A stretch of DNA of 64,000 nucleotides from a virus, in IMG/VR virus record IMGVR_UViG_3300009159_000049, positions 28,956 through 92,955 of that record, one strand, 5' to 3'. Position 1 is the stretch's first letter; each line of letters opens with the position of its first letter. Both the position numbers and the translations under genes were made by a program. The notes beneath the pieces were generated by a model, which saw only the letters and a program-made list of their open reading frames with translations, ran no database searches and had not been told where the DNA came from. Of this stretch, positions 1 to 9,240 are shown piece after piece.

Positions 1-110
1 CTACAGACCCAAAGGTAGCTGCTCAGCTAGCACACGACAACCGAAAGATCTGGTCAACTGGAGCTAGCGTACCAAAGGGTGTAACCAACTCAGGAATCAT
101 ACTAGGATAA
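1..110 (+). CDS. C-terminal end of an upstream gene (partial)
   Basis: The frame beginning at base 3 stays open through 35 codons and stops at TAA 108-110, four bases before the next start. The visible tail contains AAQLAHDNRKIW and ends in NSGIILG. It is too short to assign to a family. The tight spacing to the next gene and shared strand suggest it belongs to the same structural operon. It could be a chance open frame, but the spacing and the lack of any other explanation for these bases favour a real gene end. Confidence 0.55.
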   Translation, partial: TDPKVAAQLAHDNRKIWSTGASVPKGVTNSGIILG

Positions 111-114
111 CACC

Positions 115-1002
115 ATGCCTCCAGTTAAGACCCAAGCTCAGATTAACGCAGAAGCTATAGCTCCAGGAAGGCAGCCTACTGAGCCTTACAACGGCTGGGG
201 TAAGCTACCTGTAAACACACAGAATCTTTTAACCTCTAAAAGAAATTACACAAAAGAAATATTTAACTCAGCAGCTCACGCTAAGACTAGGGAAGCAGTA
301 GCTAGATACCCTTTAAATGATAGTTCTTTTAGCAATAAACTTATAGACAAGTCTATTCCAATAGTTGGGCCAAGCGCCCCTCCTGCCCAGTTAGGAGCCA
401 ATCGAGTAGCTCCTGCTGACGCAGCTTCGTTTGCTGGGTCTTTAATGGGCGCTAGCAGTGCAGGATTAGCTGGACTTCCTATGACTGCAATGTCTGGTCA
501 GACTATAAAGCCAGTTAAAGGTGGGGCTTCTGTAGATTTAAACAAAGGTACTGTAACCCCTACTGCAGCTACCAAACCTACTCTAGGAAAGCAAGGAGCA
601 GCGATGGACGATAAGCAAATGTTTAAAGTAGCCTTCTTGGCCAAGTGCATTGATGAAGGCCTCAACCTTGATGAGATAAAGATACGAGTAAAACAAGCTC
701 TGTACTTTGCAGAGAAGAGGGCTCTTGATCTTAGTATTCTTGGACAACTAGGCTCTATTCCTCTTGTAGGCTTGGCAGGCCTTACAGCAGCGGGTGCAGG
801 CGGGTACTACTTAGGAAACCAAGTAGTTGGACCAGGTTTGCATAACGTAACCAAGGCTCCTATTCCATCTAGAGAAGAGATGTTAAACGAGGAGCTTACA
901 AACGAGTACGATAGGCAGGCAACACTTATTAAACGACAGACGGAGATGGCTAAACGTAGACGAGAACGAGACAGAGGAATTTCAGGTGTTACTAGGTATT
1001 AG
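115..1002 (+). CDS. Unknown probable virion protein with glycine-rich hydrophobic segment
   Basis: The product is 295 aa and its function is not recognised. The first 150 residues are rich in Ala, Pro, Ser and Thr and look flexible. Around residues 165-205 is a helical stretch (FKVAFLAKCIDEGLNLDEIK) followed by VKQALYFAEKRALDL. Residues about 207-235 form a Gly/Ala/Leu-rich hydrophobic segment (LVGLAGLTAAGAGGYYLG). The C terminus is strongly basic (AKRRRERDRG). This layout of flexible head, glycine zipper and charged tail recurs in at least four other proteins nearby (1368, 8522, 9241, 18289). I infer a virion or ejected internal protein that touches membrane, but only the composition supports that. 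Confidence 0.6.
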   Translation: MPPVKTQAQINAEAIAPGRQPTEPYNGWGKLPVNTQNLLTSKRNYTKEIFNSAAHAKTREAVARYPLNDSSFSNKLIDKSIPIVGPSAPPAQLGANRVAPADAASFAGSLMGASSAGLAGLPMTAMSGQTIKPVKGGASVDLNKGTVTPTAATKPTLGKQGAAMDDKQMFKVAFLAKCIDEGLNLDEIKIRVKQALYFAEKRALDLSILGQLGSIPLVGLAGLTAAGAGGYYLGNQVVGPGLHNVTKAPIPSREEMLNEELTNEYDRQATLIKRQTEMAKRRRERDRGISGVTRY

Positions 1003-1013
1003 AAAGGACTAAT

Positions 1014-1367
1014 ATGAGAGATTCTAGTATTTTAAATCAGTTTGGGCTTGGTGGTGTAGGTGTTAAATATAGACAGCTGTCTGGGACTACCTCTCAAGGT
1101 TTTCCTATACTAGGCGGCCCAATGGCTCCAAACACTACTCAAGAAGAGTATGAGAATATACCGCTTCAGTATGATGTTAAAGTTAAGATATTTGATCTTA
1201 GCGATCCTGAAGAACTTAAAGAGTATACTAAAATTAGAGATTTAGCTGCTAACAGGGCTTGTGTAATTATAGACAGAACTAAGATTATTTCAGAAGATAA
1301 GAAGCTTAGTATTCACATGGAGTGGGCTGACGTTCAAGGAAAGTTAGCACCTAACAGGAGAACTTAA
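1014..1367 (+). CDS. Unknown small structural-operon protein
   Basis: This 117-aa soluble protein is not recognised. It opens with a Gly-rich stretch (LNQFGLGGVGVKYRQLSG), followed by a mixed alpha/beta segment with VKVKIFDLSDPEELKEY and acidic/basic alternation. There is no membrane segment or cysteine motif; its one cysteine is in ANRACVII. An RBS-like AAAGGAC lies before the ATG, and the TAA at 1365-1367 abuts the next ATG at 1368, so it is probably translationally coupled to the following gene. Its place directly upstream of the RNA polymerase gene block is the only functional hint. Confidence 0.6.
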   Translation: MRDSSILNQFGLGGVGVKYRQLSGTTSQGFPILGGPMAPNTTQEEYENIPLQYDVKVKIFDLSDPEELKEYTKIRDLAANRACVIIDRTKIISEDKKLSIHMEWADVQGKLAPNRRT

Positions 1368-2435
1368 ATGCCAGATCAATACTTTGACGACAATCAATGG
1401 GACAACCTAAAAAGAGTAGGACTATTCAGCTTACTTGCTGGAGGCGGTATTGCTGGAACTAAACATCTACTTAACTCTTTTAATAGTGGCTTAGACAACA
1501 AAGCGTTTAGTACAGGCACTCCTGGAAACAACACTATAGAAGTGCCCGTTCCTGGGCAGGAGGCCTTACCTGGAGCCTCTTACAATGTTGAAAAAAGACA
1601 AGCGCGTAAGGCAAGGGGTAAGGGTAGTAAGTATAAGCCATTTAGCCCAGGGAGTGGTGTATCTATAAAAGACACAGAAAATGAAAAGCAATCAGAGTGG
1701 AAAACAGAGGACTTGGCTAATATGGCCTATGCCCCTGCTCTAGTTGCAGCTACAGGTGCTGGCCTAGGAACAGGATACGGAGTTATTAATCACCTATTTA
1801 GAGAAAAAAGAAAAAGAGATGCTGCTCAAGAGTTAGAAGATGCTAAGCGTGAGTTTGGAGAGGCTTTAGTAGAAGCTCATTCAAACAGGCTGCCTGAACC
1901 TGTTAAAGCAACCGGTAAGCCTGGGTTCTTTGGTCAAAAAAAAGCAGAAGCTAAGTCTACTACACTAGCTCAAGATTTAGAAAAGTTGGCTAGCTTATGT
2001 TTGCATGTTACTAAAGAAAAGAAAGCAGAAGCTCCTCCAGGCCCATTACAAAACGCGTTTAGCTATGTCGGTAATAAGGCTATGGAAGGAGCCTCAGCAG
2101 TAGGAAACTATATGCTTCCTACACTTGAAGATCTTAAAAACTTAGGAAGTCAAGCTTTTACAGCTGTTAAACCTTATGCAACTGGGTATTTAGGTTTAGC
2201 AGGAGCTCTAGCTTTAGGAGCTGGAGCAATCGGCACAAACACAGGGTACACTCATGCTAAGAATAACGATCCAGAGGAACTTGAGCATCAGAGGTATTTA
2301 AATGAGTTTTTAACTAGAAGACAATCTGAGGGCATGCCGATTTACTCAGTACCTGTTCCTGTTAAAGTAAACAAAAAGAAAAAAACTCTAACTCCAAAAA
2401 GCGACGTTAACGAACAACTTTCAGAAGAGGCCTAA
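1368..2435 (+). CDS. Unknown probable virion protein with two glycine-rich hydrophobic segments
   Basis: The product is 355 aa and not recognised. Two Gly/Ala-rich hydrophobic stretches are visible, near residues 120-140 (APALVAATGAGLGTGYGV) and 270-295 (GLAGALALGAGAIGTNTGY). Each is followed by a charged helical segment (EKRKRDAAQELEDAKREF; NNDPEELEHQRYLNEF). A short N-terminal hydrophobic patch (FSLLAGGGIAGTKHLL) resembles them. The middle contains QDLEKLASLCLHVTKEKK. The repeated pattern of glycine zipper plus charged helix suggests a membrane-interacting virion protein, possibly one delivered with the DNA. It starts on the base after the previous stop and ends one base before the RNA polymerase gene, so the three are probably co-translated. 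Confidence 0.6.
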   Translation: MPDQYFDDNQWDNLKRVGLFSLLAGGGIAGTKHLLNSFNSGLDNKAFSTGTPGNNTIEVPVPGQEALPGASYNVEKRQARKARGKGSKYKPFSPGSGVSIKDTENEKQSEWKTEDLANMAYAPALVAATGAGLGTGYGVINHLFREKRKRDAAQELEDAKREFGEALVEAHSNRLPEPVKATGKPGFFGQKKAEAKSTTLAQDLEKLASLCLHVTKEKKAEAPPGPLQNAFSYVGNKAMEGASAVGNYMLPTLEDLKNLGSQAFTAVKPYATGYLGLAGALALGAGAIGTNTGYTHAKNNDPEELEHQRYLNEFLTRRQSEGMPIYSVPVPVKVNKKKKTLTPKSDVNEQLSEEA

Positions 2436-2436
2436 A

Positions 2437-5400
2437 ATGGCTGGAATATTCTCAGACGATGAAGACAACCTAATACCAGAGCCGACGCTAAGCAAGCCAG
2501 TCGGCTTGGTTAGTTCTAAGGCTCCTTTAAAGCCAGTAGCGCCACCGCCAACCATGCGTCGGTTTGATGATGTAGCAGCTACTAGAGCTGCTATATTCGG
2601 AGGAGTTCAAGCGTCTGCAGCTGGCATTCAGCCTTTAGTAAATCAAAGGCACACTTTAAGCATTGCTGAAGTTGGCTGGAATGACGAAGAAGAAACTAAG
2701 TCAATTAAGTCACAGAAAGAAGCTATCTTAAAAGGTAACACTCTTAGCAGAAGCCTAAAGGGTACTCTTAACCTTACAGATAATGAGACAGGCGAGGTCT
2801 TAGATTCTAAGAGAACAACTCTAGCCAAGGTTCCTTATCTTACAGACAGGGGAACGTTTATAGTAAAAGGCACAGAGTACACGCTGGCAAATCAGATGCG
2901 ACTTAAGCCTGGAGTGTTCACAAGAGTTACAAATAGCGGTGACGTAGAGAGTCACGCAAACATAATGCCTGGAAAAGGCGCATCGCATAGATACTCGCTT
3001 GACCCAGCTAAAGGAGTTTTTTCTATAGGATTCGGTCAGTCTTCTGTTCCTATAACTCCACTTCTTAAGGCTTTGGGCGCTAGCGACAAGCAGCTGAGAG
3101 AAGCTTGGGGTAATGAAATATACCAAGCCAACGCTGATACAGACGACCCAAGCCATCTTGATAAAATATTCAACAGAATAGCTAAATCAAAGCCAGGCGA
3201 CGTAGTCACTCCTGAGAGCAGGAAGAAGTCGGTGATTGAGGCTATGTCAAAGATGGAGATGGACCCAGAGGTTAACTCACGGACACTTGGTAGCCCGTTT
3301 GCCAATGTTTCAGCAGACTCTATCATAGCAGCTACAAAAAAACTGCTTGCAGTTCATAGGAAAGAACAAGATCCAGACGACCGTGACGCTATGTCGTACC
3401 AGTCTATGATAGGGCCAGAAGACCTATTTTCAGAAAGGGTAAAGGTAGCCCATAGAGTAATGAGGCCGCTGCTATGGAAAGCCAGCTTTAAAAAGAACCT
3501 AAGCTCTTTTGCTCCTGGGTTTCTAGACTCTCAGATAAATGGCGCTATTATGACTAGCGGACTTGGTCAGCCTCTTGAAGAGGTCAACCCAGCCGACTTG
3601 CTTAATCAGATAACTAGGGTTAGTAGACTTGGAGAGGGTGGTATACCTTCTCTTCAATCAGTGCCAGAAGAAGCTCGTAATGTGCAGCCATCTCACTTCG
3701 GGTTTGTAGACCCTTTATTAACTCCTGAGTCTCTTAAGGTTGGAGTGGATAGCAGAATAGCTATCAACTCTCGTAAGGGCATAGACGGAAAGGTTTATGG
3801 TAGCTTTAGAGACGTCAATACAGGAGAAGACGCATGGAAAACTCCTCAAGAGCTTGCAGGATCTGCAATAGCTTTTCCAAATCAAATGGCAGACAAAACC
3901 AATAATAAGATAGCTGCACTGGTCAACGGAAAGATCAAGTACGTAGACAGGAAAGACGTTAACTACGAGCTTCCAAGAATGGAAAGCTCCTTTAACCACT
4001 TAGCAAACATGATTCCTCTTAAGAGCGCAACTAAAGGCCAGAGAGTTATGATGGGCGCTAGAATGCTTACGCAGGCGCTACCCCTTCAAAACCCAGAATC
4101 TCCTTATGTGCAATCGGGAATGCCAGACGAAGACGATAAGTCTTATGAAGAATCTTATGGCGGCCACATGGGTGCTGTAAGGTCTACCGTAGCAGGACAG
4201 GTTATAAAAGTGGATGGAGACGAGATACACATTAGGGGTGATGACGGACAGCTGCATAAGAAAGAGATTTACAACAATCTTCCATTCAATCGTAAGACGT
4301 TTTTGCACAATACGCCTACCGTAAAAGTAGGAGATGTAGTTGGAAATGGAGACCTATTGGCTAGGTCTAACTATACTGACGATAAAGGTACAGCTGCTTT
4401 AGGTACAAATCTAAGGTCGGCGTACATACCTTACAAAGGATACAACTTTGAAGACGCGATTGTCATATCTGAAGGCGCAGCAAAGAGATTAACGTCAGAG
4501 CATATGTACCAGCATGAGGCTGAGCTTGGCGACGATTCAAAGCATGGAAAGAAGCCTTTTTTAACTCTGTTTCCTTCTGAGTACTCTAAGGAAGCCCTGT
4601 CTGGCATGGATGACAACGGTGTTATAAAGGCTGGCACAGTTGTAAGAAAAGGTGACCCACTTATCTTACAAGCTAACATACTGTCAAGAGCCCATAATCA
4701 GCAGGTTGGAAGATCACGTAACGGGTTTACAAACGCAACAACTACATGGGATCACGAGAACGAAGGAATAGTAACTGACATAGCTCAAACTAAAAAGGGG
4801 TATTCGGTAACTGTTAAAAGTCTTAACCCGATGAAAGAAGGTGACAAGCTCTCTGGAAGGTATGGAGATAAGGGTGTTATAGCTGCAGTTATACCAGAAG
4901 ATAAAATGCCTAGAGACGCGCAAGGTAGACCTTTTGAAATACTTCTTAATCCACTAGGGGTTATAACTAGAACCAATCCAAGCCAGATGGTAGAGGCAGC
5001 TCTTGGAAAAGTTGCTGAGAAGACAGGAAAGCGCTACGCTATAAAAGACTTTGATAACATTAATGACCTTACAGAGTTTGCAATAAATGAGCTTAAGCAA
5101 AACAACCTTAGCGACATGGAAGACATCGAAGACCCAGAATCAGGTAAGAAGATAAAGAACATCTTCACTGGTAACAGGTTCTTTATGAAGCTTCACCATA
5201 CCTCAGAGTCTAAAGGACAAGGCCGCGGTATAGCTAGCGGATACACTGCAGAGGAAACTCCAGCAAAAGGTGGAGAAGAAGGCAGCAAGCGCATGGCTCT
5301 TATGGATGTTAATGCACTTCTATCTCATGGTGCTCATGAGGTTCTAAGGGACGCTGGGTCGATTAGGGGACAGAAGAATGACGACTACTGGGCAGCGTTT

Positions 5401-6894
5401 ATGACTGGAAAGTCTTTACCTATACCAAGGGTCCCGCTGACCTACCGAAAGTTTATGGCTCAGCTTCAAGGAGCTGGAATCAACCCAGTTAGAAATGGAT
5501 CTAAGACACAGCTTATGGCTATGACCGACAAAGACGTTGACGCTCTGTCCGGTGATAGAGAAATTAAGAGATCAGATACAGTAGACTGGGAAAACGGAAT
5601 GAAGCCTGCTGGTGATGGCCTTTTTGATAACAGGCTAACAGGAGGTCATGGCGGCACTATGTGGAGCCACGTTAAGCTGCACGAATCTATGCCTAACCCA
5701 GTCATGGAAGAGCCTATTAGAAGAATTCTAGGGCTTACTGAGAACAAGTTTAGAGACGTTCTTTCTGGAAAGGAAGAGCTTAACGGTGTTAAAGGACCTG
5801 AAGCAATCAGCTCAGCCCTTAAAAAGATAAACGTTGACCAAGAGCTTATAAAAGCTAGGGCTCAGATAGCCTCAGGTAAGAAGTCGTATCGTGACACAGC
5901 TGTGCGCAAGCTTGGTTATCTTAAAACAGCTCAGAGCCTTAAGATGCATCCTTCTGACTGGATGATGAGCAAGGTTCCAGTGCTTCCTCCTTTGTTCAGG
6001 CCTGTAAGCGTTATGCAACAAAGTGGGTTGCCTATGGTTGGAGACGCTAACTATCTTTACAAGGAGTTAATCGACTCTAACAATGAAATGAAAGAAGCTT
6101 CTAAGAGCTTTTCAAATCTGTCAGACCACAGGCTAGCTTTATACGACTCATTTAAAGCAGTTACTGGACTTGGAGACTCCGCCAATCCAAAGCTAGAACA
6201 GAAGAATGTTAAGGGAATACTAAAGCAAGTCTTTGGTGACAATCCAAAGTATGGCGTTCTTCAGAGAAAGCTTCTTGCGTCAAACGTAGACATGGTTGGT
6301 CGAGCTGCTATTACTCCTAACCCAGACTTGGACATGGATCAAGTAGGTCTTCCTGAAGACAGAGCTTGGTCGGTTTATAAGCCGTTCATTATGCGACGAC
6401 TTGTAAAAAGAGGAGTCGATAGATTTAAAGCCTCTGAAATGATAGAGAAGAAAGACCCTATGGCTATGGATGCCATGACTTCTGAGATGGAAGCAAGGCC
6501 AGTAATCATTACTAGGGCCCCAGTTCTTCACCGATATGGTGTAATGGCTTTCAAGCCGAAGCTGGTCAAGGGTAGTACGCTTCAGGTCCCTCCTATTATT
6601 GTAAAGGGGTTTGGCGCCGACTTCGATGGCGACGCTATGAACTATCACGTTCCAACCACTGATGAGTCTGTAAAGGATGCGATAGAGAAGATGCTTCCTA
6701 GTAGAAATCTATTTGCTGTAAAGAACTTCAAGGTTCACCAGTTGCCGATGAATGAATATCAAGGCGGACTTTACACAGCTACCTCTGAAGCATCAAAGAG
6801 GCCTGAGCGTTATTTCAAGACTAAGGCTGATGCCATGCGTGCATACCGTTCCGGTGAGATAGACGCCAACGACAAAGTTGTCATAGTGGAGTAG
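2437..6894 (+). CDS. Phage RNA polymerase, beta subunit fused to beta' N-terminal half
   Basis: The 1485-aa protein is a DNA-dependent RNA polymerase large subunit. The N-terminal two thirds match bacterial beta motifs in order: PSHFGFVDPLLTPES (about residue 410), QALPLQNPESPYV, GYNFEDAIVISE (about 668), KEGDKLSGRYGDKG and LNPLGVITRTNPSQ. From about residue 1070 the motifs are those of beta': GGHGGTMWSH, KVPVLPPLFRPV, DMVGRAAITPNP, TRAPVLHRYGVMAFKP and the catalytic Mg-binding ADFDGD, with Asp1395, Asp1397 and Asp1399. The protein stops just after the beta' active-site domain. The rest of beta' is a separate gene at 10692. The beta' N-terminal zinc-binding cysteines are absent and the whole is shorter than bacterial beta plus half of beta'. 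Natural beta-beta' fusions are known, but a fusion that is also broken within beta' is unusual. Confidence 0.95.
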   Translation: MAGIFSDDEDNLIPEPTLSKPVGLVSSKAPLKPVAPPPTMRRFDDVAATRAAIFGGVQASAAGIQPLVNQRHTLSIAEVGWNDEEETKSIKSQKEAILKGNTLSRSLKGTLNLTDNETGEVLDSKRTTLAKVPYLTDRGTFIVKGTEYTLANQMRLKPGVFTRVTNSGDVESHANIMPGKGASHRYSLDPAKGVFSIGFGQSSVPITPLLKALGASDKQLREAWGNEIYQANADTDDPSHLDKIFNRIAKSKPGDVVTPESRKKSVIEAMSKMEMDPEVNSRTLGSPFANVSADSIIAATKKLLAVHRKEQDPDDRDAMSYQSMIGPEDLFSERVKVAHRVMRPLLWKASFKKNLSSFAPGFLDSQINGAIMTSGLGQPLEEVNPADLLNQITRVSRLGEGGIPSLQSVPEEARNVQPSHFGFVDPLLTPESLKVGVDSRIAINSRKGIDGKVYGSFRDVNTGEDAWKTPQELAGSAIAFPNQMADKTNNKIAALVNGKIKYVDRKDVNYELPRMESSFNHLANMIPLKSATKGQRVMMGARMLTQALPLQNPESPYVQSGMPDEDDKSYEESYGGHMGAVRSTVAGQVIKVDGDEIHIRGDDGQLHKKEIYNNLPFNRKTFLHNTPTVKVGDVVGNGDLLARSNYTDDKGTAALGTNLRSAYIPYKGYNFEDAIVISEGAAKRLTSEHMYQHEAELGDDSKHGKKPFLTLFPSEYSKEALSGMDDNGVIKAGTVVRKGDPLILQANILSRAHNQQVGRSRNGFTNATTTWDHENEGIVTDIAQTKKGYSVTVKSLNPMKEGDKLSGRYGDKGVIAAVIPEDKMPRDAQGRPFEILLNPLGVITRTNPSQMVEAALGKVAEKTGKRYAIKDFDNINDLTEFAINELKQNNLSDMEDIEDPESGKKIKNIFTGNRFFMKLHHTSESKGQGRGIASGYTAEETPAKGGEEGSKRMALMDVNALLSHGAHEVLRDAGSIRGQKNDDYWAAFMTGKSLPIPRVPLTYRKFMAQLQGAGINPVRNGSKTQLMAMTDKDVDALSGDREIKRSDTVDWENGMKPAGDGLFDNRLTGGHGGTMWSHVKLHESMPNPVMEEPIRRILGLTENKFRDVLSGKEELNGVKGPEAISSALKKINVDQELIKARAQIASGKKSYRDTAVRKLGYLKTAQSLKMHPSDWMMSKVPVLPPLFRPVSVMQQSGLPMVGDANYLYKELIDSNNEMKEASKSFSNLSDHRLALYDSFKAVTGLGDSANPKLEQKNVKGILKQVFGDNPKYGVLQRKLLASNVDMVGRAAITPNPDLDMDQVGLPEDRAWSVYKPFIMRRLVKRGVDRFKASEMIEKKDPMAMDAMTSEMEARPVIITRAPVLHRYGVMAFKPKLVKGSTLQVPPIIVKGFGADFDGDAMNYHVPTTDESVKDAIEKMLPSRNLFAVKNFKVHQLPMNEYQGGLYTATSEASKRPERYFKTKADAMRAYRSGEIDANDKVVIVE

Positions 6895-6896
6895 CC

Positions 6897-8390
6897 GTGA
6901 CCCAAGAGTACAACAGTGGAGACGTCTCCACAAAACAAGCCGATCTAAATCCTAATATCTCTCTGCAGCCACACCAGCAGGGAGTAGTGGACAAGGTACA
7001 GAAACAGCTAGACACAACTGGTAAAGCTCGCATGCTGCTTTACCATAGTCTTGGCTCTGGTAAGACTTTAAGCGGATTAGCTTCAGCAGACGAGTCAAAG
7101 ATACCTTACACAGCTGTAGTTCCTGCTGCCTTACGTAACAACTTACGCAAGGAGCAAGAGAAGTTTATAGACCAAGACACTGCAACACCTAGCAGCGTCA
7201 TGAGTCATACCGGCCTAGCACTTGGAAAACCAATAGATAACCCAGGCTCTATTCTAATAGACGAAGCTCACAGATTTAGAAACCCAGCGTCCGCTCAAGC
7301 TAAGAACCTTATGGAGGCTGCTAGAAAAGCAAAACAGGTTGTGATGCTTACCGGCACTCCAGTGGTAAATGACCCTAGCGACTTTACATTGCCGTATAAC
7401 ATACTTACAGGAGAGGACGTTAGTAAGAATGAGTTTGAAGACACTTATGTAAAAGACACAGCCAGTCCTACTTGGTACAACAGACTTCTAAACTCAGATC
7501 CAGCAGAGCCAGAGATAATTAATCAGCAGCAACTTAAAGACAAGCTAAAAGGTAAGGTAGACTACTTTGCACCGCTAGCTCCCAAGGCTGAAGTTAATCG
7601 CAAAGACGTAGTCGTAGAAATGAACCGAGATCAGACAGACCTTAACAGCCATATAATGGGTCAGCTTCCTACTGTACTTAGGTGGAAGCTAGAGAGGAAC
7701 TACCCTCTAACAAAAGATGAAGTAAGCAGAATGTCTAGCTTTATGACAGGGCTTAGGCAGGTAGGGCTTTCAACACTTCCGTTCATGAAAGAAAACAAAG
7801 ACATTCAAAAAGCTTTCGATGATTCTCCAAAGCTTACTACAGCGTTTGGTAATCTTAAGGGGCTTTTAGACAAAGACCCTAAAGGCAAAGCTCTTATCTT
7901 CTCCAACTTTATCGATGCAGGGTTGTCGCCTTACCAAGCCGCTTTAGACAGAGCAGGTATTCCTGCAGCTTCGTTTACAGGTGCACTATCAGATAAAGAG
8001 CGTAAAAGACTGGTTGACGACTACAACAGCGATAAGCTTAAGGTAGCTTTGCTAGGTCCAGCAGGAACAGAAGGTTTGTCGTTTAAAGGTACCAAGCTAG
8101 TTCAACTGCTTGACCCTCACTGGAATACAGCTAGAAGCAGCCAGAGCGAAGGCCGAGCTCTTAGGTTTGACAGCCATGACCATCTTGATCCAGAAGACAG
8201 AAAAGTTTCAATAGAACGTTACATAGCTAGGACTGCTCCAGGAAGACTAAGATCTTTGCTGCGTCATATAGGTATAGGTGCAGACCCTATCCCTGCAACA
8301 GATGACTACTTGATCAACGCTGCCAATCGTAAGCAGAAACTTAATGAAAAATTCCTAAATGTACTTAAACAAATTGGAAGTAAAGAGTAA
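6897..8390 (+). CDS. Superfamily 2 (SNF2-like) helicase / ATPase
   Basis: The 497-aa protein has the ordered motifs of an SF2 DNA translocase: Q-region SLQPHQQGVV, Walker A SLGSGKT (51-57), DEAH box ILIDEAHRF (about 119-127), motif III LTGTPVVN (151-158), a second RecA domain with ALIFSNF, motif V TEGLSFKGT, and motif VI SQSEGRALRF (about 415-424). It begins with GTG two bases after the RNA polymerase fusion gene stops. No DNA-binding add-on domain is obvious. In bacteria the SNF2 protein RapA recycles RNA polymerase, and in poxviruses the related NPH-I is packaged and aids transcription. The tight linkage to the polymerase gene suggests, by inference, a comparable partner here. Codons 7-12 contain a copy of the dispersed palindrome. 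Confidence 0.9.
   Translation: MTQEYNSGDVSTKQADLNPNISLQPHQQGVVDKVQKQLDTTGKARMLLYHSLGSGKTLSGLASADESKIPYTAVVPAALRNNLRKEQEKFIDQDTATPSSVMSHTGLALGKPIDNPGSILIDEAHRFRNPASAQAKNLMEAARKAKQVVMLTGTPVVNDPSDFTLPYNILTGEDVSKNEFEDTYVKDTASPTWYNRLLNSDPAEPEIINQQQLKDKLKGKVDYFAPLAPKAEVNRKDVVVEMNRDQTDLNSHIMGQLPTVLRWKLERNYPLTKDEVSRMSSFMTGLRQVGLSTLPFMKENKDIQKAFDDSPKLTTAFGNLKGLLDKDPKGKALIFSNFIDAGLSPYQAALDRAGIPAASFTGALSDKERKRLVDDYNSDKLKVALLGPAGTEGLSFKGTKLVQLLDPHWNTARSSQSEGRALRFDSHDHLDPEDRKVSIERYIARTAPGRLRSLLRHIGIGADPIPATDDYLINAANRKQKLNEKFLNVLKQIGSKE
6916..6931. repeat. Dispersed palindrome, copy 1
   Basis: GTGGAGACGTCTCCAC is a perfect 16-bp palindrome lying 20 bases into the helicase gene. The reading is S-G-D-V-S-T with codons AGT GGA GAC GTC TCC ACA. 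It is one of eight copies in the window. Confidence 0.85.
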
Positions 8391-8442
8391 TATTATATGT
8401 ACTTAGCTGGAAAGGCTAGGGCCTGTTTTAGCACTCTCCTGG

Positions 8443-8491
8443 GACTAATCGACGCTCGAAGCGGAAGTGCGTCAGAGCGACGAAGTCTTTT
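8443..8491 (+). terminator. Possible hairpin terminator in the 8391-8521 gap
   Basis: In the gap after the helicase gene, GACT...CGCTC (8443-8455) can pair with GAGCG...AGTC (about 8476-8487), and TTTT follows at 8488-8491. The stem has an internal loop and the loop is about 20 bases, so it is a weaker terminator candidate than those at 20522, 23903, 24721 and 32886. Nothing else is recognised in this 130-base gap; it does not fold as a tRNA by eye. Confidence 0.35.
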
Positions 8492-8521
8492 CAGCTGGGT
8501 TATTAAACTTTGGAGACTACT

Positions 8522-9160
8522 ATGAGCTTGCAAGGACTGCATAATTTGTTTTTTAAATCAGCTGCATCAGAGAGCAACCCAGGCTTGTGGGCTAACGTTC
8601 AAGCAAAAAAGAAAAGGGGAGCACCTCCAGCCAAGCCAGGCAGTGAAGCTTACCCAGACAAGAAAAACTGGGATAAGCTAACATCCGAGAAGTCAGCTCG
8701 TAACATGCAGCTTGCTACAAGGATGAGGCCAGGTCCTGACAGAATGCCAGAAGCAATGTCAATGATGGACCAAGCTAGAAACATGGTTAATCCAACTGAC
8801 GAAGACTTGGACAACTACGGTATAAGCAGACCTGCTCTAAGTGGAATGCTAGGACGTCTTCAAGATGACCCTTCTGAAAAGTACGACTTCTCAAAGCACA
8901 GAGCTAATCCTACACTTAGAGCCGCTGGATACGCAGGCTTAGGTGGCCTTGGAGGTCTTCTTGCTAGTAGGTTAACAGGGCAGCCTCTGTCAACATCTAT
9001 AGCAGCTACTTTGGCTCCTGCAGCTATGGGTGGAGCGCTGGGTCTTTACAGTGCTGGTAACCATAACAAAGACTTACTGGCTACATCTAAAGTACTAAAA
9101 GACTACGGCCTTCTAAGACCTGAATTGCTTAGGAGAGCTGCGCCTTTACTGGTAGGATAG
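8522..9160 (+). CDS. Unknown probable virion protein, glycine-zipper type
   Basis: Starting at the ATG at 8522, preceded by TTGGAG, the product is 212 aa. A TTG 12 bases upstream is less likely. It opens with LHNLFFKSAAS, then a Lys/Pro/Met-rich hydrophilic region, then a Gly/Ala/Leu-rich hydrophobic stretch at about residues 138-180 (AGLGGLGGLLASRL; ATLAPAAMGGALGLYSAG). It ends in a Leu/Arg-rich helix (RPELLRRAAPLLVG). I do not recognise a family. The hydrophobic core and its position between the two polymerase genes resemble the proteins at 115, 1368, 9241 and 18289, which suggests a set of internal virion proteins. Confidence 0.6.
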   Translation: MSLQGLHNLFFKSAASESNPGLWANVQAKKKRGAPPAKPGSEAYPDKKNWDKLTSEKSARNMQLATRMRPGPDRMPEAMSMMDQARNMVNPTDEDLDNYGISRPALSGMLGRLQDDPSEKYDFSKHRANPTLRAAGYAGLGGLGGLLASRLTGQPLSTSIAATLAPAAMGGALGLYSAGNHNKDLLATSKVLKDYGLLRPELLRRAAPLLVG

Positions 9161-9183
9161 CTATTTGCTATAGCAATAGCTAT
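9157..9183 (+). other. Hairpin at the 3' end of the preceding gene
   Basis: ATAGCTATT (9157-9165) is followed after nine bases by its exact complement AATAGCTAT (9175-9183). The stem begins over the TAG stop codon of the preceding gene. No T-run follows, so it could be an mRNA stabiliser or processing structure rather than a terminator. The rest of the gap to 9240 shows only an RBS-like ATGGAG before the next start. Confidence 0.45.
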
Positions 9184-9240
9184 TAATCGTAGGTTAAACT
9201 TGTCTAACGGCTTTACTATATACCACATGGAGATTGTGAA

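Noticed and set aside
8391-8521. A tRNA or structured RNA gene in the gap after the helicase.
   Set aside because: No T-loop or acceptor pairing could be found; only a weak hairpin is supported.
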